Of a stretch of 64,000 nt of DNA, positions 34,238-42,331 are shown in pieces. Each line of letters opens with the position of its first letter. The first letter of the stretch is position 1. This DNA comes from Rhodoblastus sp963804045. GTDB taxonomy: Bacteria; Pseudomonadota; Alphaproteobacteria; Rhizobiales; Beijerinckiaceae. A program made the position numbers and the translations under genes. Location: assembly GCA_963804045.1 (NCBI GenBank), contig CAWDOR010000038.1, forward strand, positions 61,862-125,861, given 5' to 3'. The notes under the pieces are model-generated. The model saw nothing but the letters and a program-made list of their open reading frames with translations, was not told the DNA's origin and did no database searches.

Positions 34238-35122
34238 ATGACCCTCGCCAGCATGACCGGCTTTGCCCGCCAATCCGGTTTTTCCGCGCCTTTCCGCTGG
34301 CATTGGGAAATCAAGACCGTCAATTCCAAGGGGCTCGACCTCAGGCTGCGGCTGCCGCCGGGCTTCGACGCGCTCGATCCGCCGACGCGCGCCGCCATCG
34401 CCAGGATCGTCACGCGCGGCGCCTGTCAGGTCAATCTGAGCGTGACCCGCGAGGCGGCGGCGGTCGCGCCGCGCCTCAATCGCGAGCTTCTGGCGCAATT
34501 GCTCGAGGCGGTGGCGGCGCTGCCTGTGCCGCTCAACATCGGCCCGGCGACGCTCGACGGCGTTCTGGGCCTGCGCGGCGTCATCGAGACCGGCGAAGGC
34601 GAGGAGGACGAAGCGGCGCTGGCCTCGGCCCAGGGTGAAATGCTGCGCGGCCTCGACGCGGCGCTGGCCGATCTGCGCGCCATGCGGCTCAGCGAAGGCG
34701 CGGCGCTGAATATTGTGTTGGGGCAAAGGCTCGACGCCATCGACCGGCTGACCCGCGCCGCCGACGCCTGTCCGGCGCGCAAGCCCGAGGCGGTGCGGGA
34801 AAAGCTGCGCGCGGCCATAGCCCAACTCAGCGAACTCGGCCGTTTCGACGAGACGCGGCTACATCAGGAGGCGATCCTGCTCGCCGCCAAGGCCGATATT
34901 CGCGAGGAGCTGGACCGGCTCCATTCCCATGTCGCGGCGGCGCGCAAGCTCTTGGCCGAGGGCGGCGCCGTCGGCCGTCGCCTGGACTTCCTGGCCCAGG
35001 AATTCGGCCGCGAAAGCAATACGCTTTGCGCCAAGTCCAACGATTCCGCTTTGACGGCGATCGGTCTGGAACTGAAGGTGGAAGTCGAACAATTGCGCGA
35101 ACAGGCGCAGAATATCGAATGA
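34238..35122 (+). CDS. yicC: YicC family endoribonuclease
   Basis: YicC/YloC protein, 294 residues, of a family shown to be endoribonucleases involved in RNA turnover. It starts with the diagnostic LASMTGFARQSG, continues with WEIKTVNSKGLDLRLRLPPG, and ends in the conserved GRRLDFLAQEFGRESNTLCAKSN. AGGA stands 6 nt before the ATG. The gmk ATG comes 7 bp after its stop, the usual yicC-gmk coupling. Confidence 0.95.
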   Translation: MTLASMTGFARQSGFSAPFRWHWEIKTVNSKGLDLRLRLPPGFDALDPPTRAAIARIVTRGACQVNLSVTREAAAVAPRLNRELLAQLLEAVAALPVPLNIGPATLDGVLGLRGVIETGEGEEDEAALASAQGEMLRGLDAALADLRAMRLSEGAALNIVLGQRLDAIDRLTRAADACPARKPEAVREKLRAAIAQLSELGRFDETRLHQEAILLAAKADIREELDRLHSHVAAARKLLAEGGAVGRRLDFLAQEFGRESNTLCAKSNDSALTAIGLELKVEVEQLREQAQNIE

Positions 35123-35129
35123 GGTTGTC

Positions 35130-35780
35130 ATGACTGCGGAAGGCGAGAAACGCCGGGGCCTGATGCTGATCCTGTCCTCGCCCTCGGGGGCGGGCAAGAC
35201 CACGCTGACCCGCATGCTGCTGCAGGAACCGGAACTCGACTTGAAGCTGTCGATCTCCGACACGACGCGCAAACGCCGCTCCAGCGAGGCCGACGGCATC
35301 CATTATCATTTCCTCGACAGCGTCGAGGACTTTTTGCGCCGCCGCGACGCCGGCGATTATCTCGAACACGCCGAGGTCCACGGCAATTATTACGGCACGC
35401 CGCGCAAGGCGGTCGAGGAGCGCCTCGCCCATGGCCGCGACGTGTTGTTCGACATTGATTATCAAGGCGCCCTTCAGGTCCGCGACAAGGCGCCCGAGGA
35501 CGTGGTGAGCGTGTTCATCCTGCCGCCGTCGATGAAGGAATTGCGCGCCCGTCTTGAGCGCCGCGCCGAGGACAGCGCCGACACCATCGAAAAACGCCTG
35601 GCCGCCGCCCGCGACGAGATCGGCCGCTGGCGCGATTACGATTATGTGCTGGTCAATGACGACATCCAGCGCACCTTCGACGATCTGCGCGCCATCGTCC
35701 GCAGCGAGCGCCAGCGCCGGCCGCGCGTGGTCGAGGGCATAGACGCATTCGTCGGCAAGCTTTTGGCGGAAGACGCCTGA
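35130..35780 (+). CDS. gmk: Guanylate kinase
   Basis: Gmk, 216 residues, phosphorylates GMP to GDP. The P-loop is LSSPSGAGKTTLTRMLL, the GMP-binding region YLEHAEVHGNYYGTP, and DIDYQGALQV is conserved. Its ribosome binding site (GAGG) overlaps the yicC stop region. Confidence 0.97.
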   Translation: MTAEGEKRRGLMLILSSPSGAGKTTLTRMLLQEPELDLKLSISDTTRKRRSSEADGIHYHFLDSVEDFLRRRDAGDYLEHAEVHGNYYGTPRKAVEERLAHGRDVLFDIDYQGALQVRDKAPEDVVSVFILPPSMKELRARLERRAEDSADTIEKRLAAARDEIGRWRDYDYVLVNDDIQRTFDDLRAIVRSERQRRPRVVEGIDAFVGKLLAEDA

Positions 35781-35800
35781 GCCGCAACCTCGCAGGGCCC

Positions 35801-36538
35801 ATGTCCGAACCGCGACAAAATCTGAGCAAGAACTTCCTGCCCGCCGCCGCCGCGCAGCCGGTGGAGTGGATCGTCGCCGAGGGCTACACAGATTACGGCT
35901 TCGCGCTGAAACGGATGGAAGACTGGGCGGCGGCGATCGCCGAGGGGCGCGCGACCGAAAAAGTCTGGCTGGTCGAGCATCCGCCGCTCTACACCGCCGG
36001 GACCTCGGCCCAGCCGCAGGACCTGCTCACCCAGGAATTTCCAGTGTTCGACGCCGGGCGCGGCGGCCAATACACCTATCACGGTCCGGGCCAGCGGGTG
36101 GCCTATGTGCTGCTCGACCTGAGCCGGCGCCGGCGCGACGTGCGCGCCTTCGTCGGCGCGCTGGAAAGTTGGCTGATCGCCAGTCTCGACAGGTTCAACG
36201 TCAAGGGGGAGACCCGCGAGGATCGGGTCGGCGTCTGGGTGCGGCGTCCGGAAAAGCCCGCCGGGCCGAATGGCGAAGCCGCCGAAGACAAGATCGCCGC
36301 CATTGGCGTGCGCCTGCGCCGCTGGGTGTCCTTCCATGGCGTCTCGCTCAATGTCGAGCCGGACCTCAGCCATTTCAAGGGCATCGTTCCCTGCGGCATC
36401 GCCCAGAGCCATCTGGGCGTCACCAGCCTGGTCGATCTGGGCCTGCCGGTGACCATGGAGGATGTCGATGTCGCCCTGCGGCAAGCGTTTGAACCGATTT
36501 TTGGCCCGACCGCAGCGGTTTCTGGCGTAGATTCTTAA
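35801..36538 (+). CDS. lipB: Octanoyl-[ACP]:protein octanoyltransferase LipB
   Basis: LipB, 245 residues, transfers octanoyl from ACP to lipoyl domains of 2-oxoacid dehydrogenases and the glycine cleavage H protein. The signatures EHPPLYTAGTSAQPQDLL, GGQYTYHGPGQRVAYVLLDL, the conserved lysine region DKIAAIGVRLRRWVSFHG and the catalytic cysteine in IVPCGI are present. It contains an insertion of a few residues around RPEKPAGPNGEAAED. ATG at 35801, 20 bp after gmk. Confidence 0.95.
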   Translation: MSEPRQNLSKNFLPAAAAQPVEWIVAEGYTDYGFALKRMEDWAAAIAEGRATEKVWLVEHPPLYTAGTSAQPQDLLTQEFPVFDAGRGGQYTYHGPGQRVAYVLLDLSRRRRDVRAFVGALESWLIASLDRFNVKGETREDRVGVWVRRPEKPAGPNGEAAEDKIAAIGVRLRRWVSFHGVSLNVEPDLSHFKGIVPCGIAQSHLGVTSLVDLGLPVTMEDVDVALRQAFEPIFGPTAAVSGVDS

Positions 36539-36560
36539 CCATTCTGGCGCAGGTTTTCCG

Positions 36561-36935
36561 GTGAATGAACCGGATAAACCGATGACCCGCCGCGCCCTTT
36601 TCGCCGCTCCGCTGGCGTTTCTGTTCGCCGCCGGCCCCGCCATGGCCGAGGATTGGCGCTTTTGCGTCGGCGTCGCGCCCGCCAGCCATGAGACGCTGAT
36701 TTCAGATATTTTTTCCAGCCATGCCGACAGCGCCCGCCTGGAGCGCAAGCTCGAGGACTATGCCCGCGCCCATCGCGGCAAGGCGCTCACTTTCCAATGT
36801 CCTGTCGGCGGCGACCGGGTGACCGCGCTCAACGGCCAGACCTCGGCGCTCCAGTTCAACCGCGCCATGGGCTACGCGGTCAACGGCCTGCCCGCCAATG
36901 AAGTGGCCATCGCGCTGGGCGAGGACCTGTTCTGA
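36561..36935 (+). CDS. Small secreted protein of unknown function
   Basis: A 124-residue protein not recognised as a named family. A signal peptide is clear (MTRRALFAAPLAFLFAAGPAMA, cleavage near AMA-ED), so the product is periplasmic. Two cysteines (WRFCVGV and FQCPVG) could form a disulphide. The start is GTG at 36561, with AGG 6 nt upstream, or the ATG at 36582 right before the signal peptide. It lies between lipB and the YaiI gene on the same strand. Confidence 0.65.
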   Translation: MNEPDKPMTRRALFAAPLAFLFAAGPAMAEDWRFCVGVAPASHETLISDIFSSHADSARLERKLEDYARAHRGKALTFQCPVGGDRVTALNGQTSALQFNRAMGYAVNGLPANEVAIALGEDLF

Positions 36936-36957
36936 CACATGACCGGCGGGCGGGCGC

Positions 36958-37425
36958 ATGGACCCGGTAATCCTTGTCGACGCCGACGCCTGTCCGGTGA
37001 AGGACGAGTGCTACAAGGTCGCCGGGCGCCACGGGCTGAAACTGTTTCTGGTCGCCAATCGGCTGTTGCAGGCGCCGCGCCATCCGATGATCGAGCGCGT
37101 GCTGGTTCCGCAGGGGCCGGATGTGGCCGACGACTGGATCGCCGAACGCGCCGACCCTGGAAAAATCGTCGTCACCGCCGATATTCCGCTCGCCGCGCGC
37201 TGCGTCAAGGCGGGCGCGCAGGCGCTGGCGCCCAATGGCAAGATTTTCGACGAGGCCTCGATCGGCATGGCCCTGGCAATGCGCGATCTAATGGAGGATT
37301 TGCGCTCCGGCGGCGCGATCACCGGCGGGCCCAAGGGTTTTTTACCGCGCGACCGCTCGGCCTTCCTCTCCGCCCTGGAGCGCTGCGTCCAGCTGGCGCG
37401 CAGGAGGTCGCGGCCGGAGGTTTGA
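36958..37425 (+). CDS. YaiI/YqxD family (DUF188) protein
   Basis: UPF0178 protein of 155 residues. The family start ILVDADACPVKDECYKVA, VLVPQGPDVADDWIAERA, VVTADIPLAARCVKAGAQAL and GPKGFLPRDRSAFLSALER are all present. The fold is PIN-like with acidic residues, suggesting a nuclease, but the function is not established. ATG at 36958 directly precedes the conserved start. It ends 8 bp from the convergent terC gene. Confidence 0.9.
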   Translation: MDPVILVDADACPVKDECYKVAGRHGLKLFLVANRLLQAPRHPMIERVLVPQGPDVADDWIAERADPGKIVVTADIPLAARCVKAGAQALAPNGKIFDEASIGMALAMRDLMEDLRSGGAITGGPKGFLPRDRSAFLSALERCVQLARRRSRPEV

Positions 37426-37432
37426 GGCCTGG

Positions 37433-38352
37433 CTACTCCGTGGCGAAAACAGCGATGGACAGAAACAAGCCGAAAAACAGGAAAAGCGCCACCAGCCCGA
37501 GCAGCATCCAGCGGTCGCCGGCGCTCGCCGATTCGTCTTCGTTTTCGACTGGTTTGACGAGGTCCGGCGCGGGGGCGACGGCGACGGGGGCTTCGACAAG
37601 TGGCGCTTCGATAACTGGCGCTTGGATCGGCGCGACGGTTTGGGGCGCCGGGCGTTGCGGCGCGGGCCTCGCCTGGCGGGGCGCGCCCTGGCGCAGCCAG
37701 CGTCCGTGAATCACCACGAAAATCGCGCAGGCCAACGGCAGGGTGAAGGCCAAGGCCGGCGATTGGCTCTGGACAAAGCCGGCGAAAACCGGATCGCCGG
37801 CGATCATGCCGCCGGCCACCCAGCCGAGCAGGGCGCCGCCGAGATCGACCAGCAGCGGAAATGCCCGCATCAGCCGCGAGAAGCCGAAGGAGCCGAACAC
37901 GATCAGCGGGATGGTCAGGAGCAGGCCGAAGGCCAGCAGCCAGAAGGAGCCGCCGGAAACCGCGCCCAGCGCCATGACATTGTCGAGGCTCATTACCGCG
38001 TCGGAGACGATAATCAGCCCTGCGGCGGCGGCGATCCCCTCATCGGGATCATAGGCGAGATGAGCCTCCTCCTCGCGTTCGGCCATCAGATTGAGGGCGA
38101 CGATCAGCAAGGGCAGGGCGCTCAGCAATTGCAAAAAGGGCAGCTTCATCAGCGCGCCGGTCATCAGCGTCAGGATCAGCCGCAGAAAAATCGCGCCGCC
38201 GGCGCCAGCCAGGCCGCCTTGCGCGCCTGTTCCGGCCCGAGCCTTCGGCAGGCCAGCGCGATCACCAGGGCGTTGTCGCCGGAGAGCAGCAGATCGAGCA
38301 GCACGATCTGCGCGAAAGCGCCGAAAGTCGTGGCGGCGACGGCTCCGTCCAT
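37433..38352 (-). CDS. TerC/YjbE family membrane protein (one apparent frameshift near 38195-38205)
   Basis: Integral membrane TerC-family protein, about 306 residues once joined. The N-terminal helix (FAQIVLLDLLLSGDNALVIALA) lies in one frame and the rest (LILTLMTGALMKLPFLQLLS, GLIIVSDAVMSLDNVMALGA) in another. The two acidic LSGDN/SLDN motifs of the family are intact. Adding one G in the GGCGG stretch near 38195-38205 gives PGGAIFLRLILTLM; an extra T in TTTTT would also work. A Pro/Ala/Val-rich stretch of about 70 residues separates the core from an extra C-terminal helix. TerC proteins take part in metal (Mn2+) export or tellurite resistance. The ATG at 38352 overlaps the hflC stop (TAATG). 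Confidence 0.8.
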
Positions 38353-39215
38353 TATTTCGCCGGCCCGTTTTTCAAGGCGCGCAAAAATTCGCTGTCGGGC
38401 GTCAGCAGCAGCACCGGCGCGCTGTCGGCCAGCGATTGGCGATAGCTCTGCAAGGAGCGATAGAACATATAGAAGGCCGGGTCGGCCTTTTGCGCCTCGG
38501 CGAGCAGGCGACTGGCCTCGGCCTCGCCCTGGCCGCGCAGCATTTGCGCCTGCTGCTGCGCTTCGGAAAGAATCACGGTGCGCTCGCGGTCGGCCTTGGC
38601 GGCGATTTGCTGGCCCCACTCAAACCCTTGGGCGCGCAACTCCTTGGCCTCGCGCTGGCGCTCGGATTTCATCCGGTCGTAAATGGCCTGGCTGGTTTCC
38701 AGCGGCAGATCGGCGCGATGCAGCCGCACCTCGACGATTTCGACGCCCAGCGCGGCAAATTTCGCGGAGACATCGGCGTGAACGTTACGGATGGCGTCGC
38801 GGCGCTCCGGCGACAGCAGTTTCGGCAGATTGATCTGGCCGAATTCCCGCCGCATGGCGGTGCTGAGCGCCTGGGTCAATTGCGCCTGCGCCTCGGGGAC
38901 GGTGTGCAGGCTCTGGAAGAAGCGCAGCGGATCGGAAATGCGGTAGCGGGCGTAGACCTGGACGACCAGGCGCTTCTGGTCGCCGAGGATCACCTGTTCG
39001 GAGGGCGGCTCCATGAACAGCAGCCGGGCGTCGTTGACGATCACCGTATCGATGAAGGGCGCCTTGAATTTCAGTCCCGGTCTGCTCTCGACCCCGACCG
39101 GGGCGCCGAGGCGCACCACCAGGGCGTTTTGCCCCTCGCCCAGCGTATAGGCCGAGGACAGCAAAAGAAAGCCGGCGACAACCGCGGCGAGCAGCGAAAG
39201 CGCGATCCGGTTCAT
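38352..39215 (-). CDS. hflC: Protease modulator HflC
   Basis: HflC, 287 residues, SPFH/prohibitin-family subunit of the HflKC complex that surrounds FtsH in the inner membrane and regulates its proteolysis. One N-terminal membrane helix (LSLLAAVVAGFLLLSSAYTL) precedes the SPFH domain and a helical region rich in Glu/Ala (RQREAKELRAQGFEWGQQIAA). The ATG overlaps the hflK stop as ATGA. Confidence 0.95.
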   Translation of the reverse strand: MNRIALSLLAAVVAGFLLLSSAYTLGEGQNALVVRLGAPVGVESRPGLKFKAPFIDTVIVNDARLLFMEPPSEQVILGDQKRLVVQVYARYRISDPLRFFQSLHTVPEAQAQLTQALSTAMRREFGQINLPKLLSPERRDAIRNVHADVSAKFAALGVEIVEVRLHRADLPLETSQAIYDRMKSERQREAKELRAQGFEWGQQIAAKADRERTVILSEAQQQAQMLRGQGEAEASRLLAEAQKADPAFYMFYRSLQSYRQSLADSAPVLLLTPDSEFLRALKNGPAK

Positions 39216-40219
39216 TTCGCCACTCCGGCGGCCGGCTTGATCTCGCTCAGCGGCAGATAGGGGGCCAGCGGCCCCACGGCCTTGCCCGAGGAATCGAGGA
39301 TCACCCGCGAGCTTTTCTTCAGCATGGCGTCGACGCTTTCCATGTAAAGCCTCCAGCCGGTGACCTCCTTGGCCTGGGCGTAGGCCTGATAGATCGCGCC
39401 ATAGGCGGCGGCCTCGCCGCGCGCCAGATTGACCGTCTGGGACTTGTAGGCCTCGGCGTCCTGCCTGATTCTCTCCGCCTCGCCTCTGGCGCGCGGCAAA
39501 ATGTCATTGGCGTAGGCCTCGGCCTCGTTGCGGGCGCGCTCCTGGTCGGCGCGGGCGCGCTGCACGTCGTTGAAGGCGTCGATCACGGTGGCCGGCGGGT
39601 CGGCGCGCGACAATTGCACCTGCACGACGCGAATCCCCGCGCCCTCGCGGTCGAGCACCTCCTGCAGCACGGCCTGGGTCTGCTCGGCGACCTCGCGGCG
39701 TTTTTCCGACAGCGCCGACTGGATCGGCGTGCGGCTGATGATTTCGCGCAGCGCGCTCTCGGCGGCGATGCGCAAACCCGTGTCGGGCTCGGCGATATGG
39801 AACAGATAAAGCCCGGCGTCCTTGACTTGCCAGAGCAGGGCGCAATCGACCTCGACAATATTCTCGTCGCCGGTGAGCATCTGCTTGTCGCGCGCCTGGC
39901 CGGGCGCGCCATCGGGGCTGAGGCTGAGCTGCATCTGGCGGATCTGGGTGATTTTCGGCAGCAAGACGCTGTCCACCGGCCAGGGCAGGTGGAAATGCAG
40001 GCCGGGGTCGGTCGTCTCCGTCCAGCGGCCGAAACGCAGCGCCACGCCCTGTTCGTCCGGCTGGACCTTGTAGATGCCGGTGGAGAGCCAGACCGCCAGC
40101 GCCAGAGCGCCGGCCAGCGCCCAGCCGCGCGATCCGAACCGGGGCGGCTGCAAAAATTGCAGAAATTCGCGCAAGCCCCCGGCAGGGGTTTCGGGGGCGG
40201 GGGGAGGCGTGTCGTCCAT
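39212..40219 (-). CDS. hflK: FtsH protease activity modulator HflK
   Basis: HflK, 335 residues, partner of HflC. A Pro-rich cytosolic N-terminus (DDTPPPAPETPAGG) and one membrane helix precede the SPFH domain (SGIYKVQPDEQGVALRFGRW), then a helical tail (AEAYANDILPRARGEAERI). First gene of hflK-hflC-terC on the minus strand. The 200 bp between its start and the tRNA on the other strand must hold its promoter; no clear boxes were seen. Confidence 0.95.
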   Translation of the reverse strand: MDDTPPPAPETPAGGLREFLQFLQPPRFGSRGWALAGALALAVWLSTGIYKVQPDEQGVALRFGRWTETTDPGLHFHLPWPVDSVLLPKITQIRQMQLSLSPDGAPGQARDKQMLTGDENIVEVDCALLWQVKDAGLYLFHIAEPDTGLRIAAESALREIISRTPIQSALSEKRREVAEQTQAVLQEVLDREGAGIRVVQVQLSRADPPATVIDAFNDVQRARADQERARNEAEAYANDILPRARGEAERIRQDAEAYKSQTVNLARGEAAAYGAIYQAYAQAKEVTGWRLYMESVDAMLKKSSRVILDSSGKAVGPLAPYLPLSEIKPAAGVAK

Positions 40220-40420
40220 GACCTGTTCCTTGGCGCCGCTGGCTTATCACGGCAAGGGAGGAAGCGCAAAAAGCTTGGCGGCTTCACAAAAATGCAAAAA
40301 GCGCCGCGAGGGGGTGGACAGAGCGGAAAGCCTTTGCTAAATCCCCGCTCGTTCGGCGGCGGCGCAAACTGTCCGCTGAATTTTTTTCGGATCTCCAAAA
40401 TGGAGCTCCGCGATTTCGAT

Positions 40421-40496
<76 letters not shown>

Positions 40497-40499
40497 TCG

Positions 40500-40532
40500 A
40501 AATTTACTTGAATATAATAAGTAAGTAAATTT
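40500..40532. repeat. AT-rich 10-bp inverted repeat right after tRNA-Lys
   Basis: AAATTTACTT (40500-40509) and AAGTAAATTT (40523-40532) are perfectly complementary around a 13-nt loop, starting 3 nt after the CCA end. It may act as a tRNA 3' processing or termination signal. Its base composition contrasts with the DNA to the left. Confidence 0.6.
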
Positions 40533-40914
40533 TCAACGCAAAAATAAGGTGGCCTTCTCGGCGGACGAAGACTCGGGGCGGGATATTTTCGCGAGTGCGG
40601 ATTGTCGTCGCGCTGAAAAAAAGCAAGATGGTTTCTGTATCTTACTTTTTACTTTGTTCATATGCCGATCGCGTCGACCCATCCTCACCTGTGTACGGGT
40701 GATTGCGCCACATGCTGCCCGACAAAACTTATCGCGATCCCTACACGGCTGAATCGCGCCGAATTTGCACGAGCCAATGTGACCAAGAGTTGCCCGCCGT
40801 CGCCTCCAACTCAATGGACGTTGAATTGGAATGGCTTTTTGTCGAAAATAACCTTGTCGAGACAAACTGCTTGAGATAATGACCGGGGTTACTCGCTCGT
40901 GAGCGATTTTAGCC
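40533..40914. other. Gene-free stretch after tRNA-Lys
   Basis: About 380 bp without a convincing gene. Short open frames here have no recognisable sequence or ribosome binding site. The composition is mixed and more AT-rich than the DNA before the tRNA. No integrase fragment and no copy of the tRNA 3' end were found. It may contain the promoter of the glycan genes that follow. Confidence 0.4.
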
Positions 40915-42291
40915 TTGGGTGCTGTGACGATCACGGAGGTTGCATTGTTCAACGTGGCTCGATCATCGCGGTTTCAGCCTCAGGGCCTCGTGAAAAACGC
41001 ATTGCGGCTGATTTGTTGTGACGAGGGTGATTTTCACGAAACGGTTGAGTTGTTTGTCGAGGGCGTTCCGATTGGCAAGGCTCTGGTTTCCGGGTATTTT
41101 TTGCCAGATCAGACGATCGATATCCCCATTTTCAACTTTCCCTTGGTCAATTTGCCAGCATCGATCCGATTGAAGGCCGACCACGGCGCAGTCGATTCTG
41201 GGGTGGAATTCAAGGTCGAAACGACTGATCAGGTTTTTGTCGCCGTTGGCAAGGGGGAGATTGTTCTCGATAGCTACGTTGTCGAGCCTGGATCTATTCT
41301 GATAAATGTCTCCAATCTTAACAACGGTTTCTGGTCGCCTGACGTTTATGCCCGCTTCGACGCGGGCGTCACCCGGATCGGTAATATCGAATCCGTTCGG
41401 CGACGGGAAGAGGGTGGGTGCCAGGCGAGGTTGCGCATTCCGCTTCGCGTCGGAGATTTTCATCAGGCAGGCTTGAGCCTGGAGATTTTTTCGATGGATC
41501 GCGACGGCGCGCTGGGCCGCATAGAATATCGCGCGGTCGATCCGCAAAGCCAGGTCGGACAGATCGCGCAAGTAGCCGCCGACTTGCGGTCGATCTACGC
41601 GGTGCAAGGGCTTCGCATCGCCGCGATGGAAAGCAGCTTCAAAAGATCCCTCGCGGCGATGGAAACGCGGCTGGAGACTTTCTGCGAATATATCCTGTCG
41701 ATCACACAAGACCGGCTGGCGGTTGGCGACAGCCCGGGTCATGGCGTTCTCGCCGTCTCCGATGTTGGCGGCTTCGCGGCGGAGACCAAGCGGTTCCTTT
41801 CGGAGATCACCAGGGAGGGGGCGGATTTGCCAAAACCTGCGGACGCGGACGGCGTCATCAGCCGGTTTCGTCTGCAGCTCAATTCTGAAGCCTTTTTCGA
41901 CGGCTGGAATTATCCGGAAAGTGGCGACGATGGCCGGCAGTTCCGCTGGATGAAGCGGACTGGTCGCATCAGCCTTCCGTGCTCGGCCCATGGTTTATTT
42001 TGCATTGTTGTCGAGATAGGCAAGGTTTTTAACGGCTTGTCGCCGGTCTTTTCCGCGACAATCGACGATGTTCAGGCAGACGTTCAGTGTTTTGCTCTCG
42101 CGTCAGGGTTCGAGTTGAAGATAACGCCGTTTGGCGCGCCTGACGCAGCGGTTAAGTCGGACGCGAGCGTTCTTGCCCTTGACTGCGCCGCCTGGGGCTC
42201 TCCGTTCGACGACGGTTTTGGATCGGATCGGCGAGAGCTTTCGGCGCTGGTCTGGTCTATTGAAGTTTTCACGCAAGAGGCGACTCCCTGA
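40915..42291 (+). CDS. Unknown protein with C-terminal domain shared with the gene at 43833
   Basis: A 458-residue protein not recognised. The N-terminal 200 residues look all-beta. A helical linker follows (about 210-270, around SIYAVQGLRIAAMESSFKRS), then a second beta-rich domain (about 310-455) beginning DGWNYPESGDDGRQFRWM. That last domain resembles, by its W-containing start and its ending LSALVWSIEVF, the end of the protein at 43833-44837 (NYSWLWTGPDPYF, LGLSIAQLEIGE). The start is TTG at 40915 or GTG at 40924; neither has a good ribosome binding site. No signal peptide. Its place before two glycosyltransferases suggests a role in glycan synthesis, for example glycan recognition; this is inference. 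Confidence 0.6.
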   Translation: MGAVTITEVALFNVARSSRFQPQGLVKNALRLICCDEGDFHETVELFVEGVPIGKALVSGYFLPDQTIDIPIFNFPLVNLPASIRLKADHGAVDSGVEFKVETTDQVFVAVGKGEIVLDSYVVEPGSILINVSNLNNGFWSPDVYARFDAGVTRIGNIESVRRREEGGCQARLRIPLRVGDFHQAGLSLEIFSMDRDGALGRIEYRAVDPQSQVGQIAQVAADLRSIYAVQGLRIAAMESSFKRSLAAMETRLETFCEYILSITQDRLAVGDSPGHGVLAVSDVGGFAAETKRFLSEITREGADLPKPADADGVISRFRLQLNSEAFFDGWNYPESGDDGRQFRWMKRTGRISLPCSAHGLFCIVVEIGKVFNGLSPVFSATIDDVQADVQCFALASGFELKITPFGAPDAAVKSDASVLALDCAAWGSPFDDGFGSDRRELSALVWSIEVFTQEATP

Positions 42292-42331
42292 CCTGAAAAG
42301 GCCTTCGAGCCGCACGCTGAGGAATGGATCG

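Noticed and set aside
40662..40874. Small open frame of 70 codons after tRNA-Lys
   Set aside because: No ribosome binding site, no family resemblance and Cys/Pro-rich random-looking sequence.
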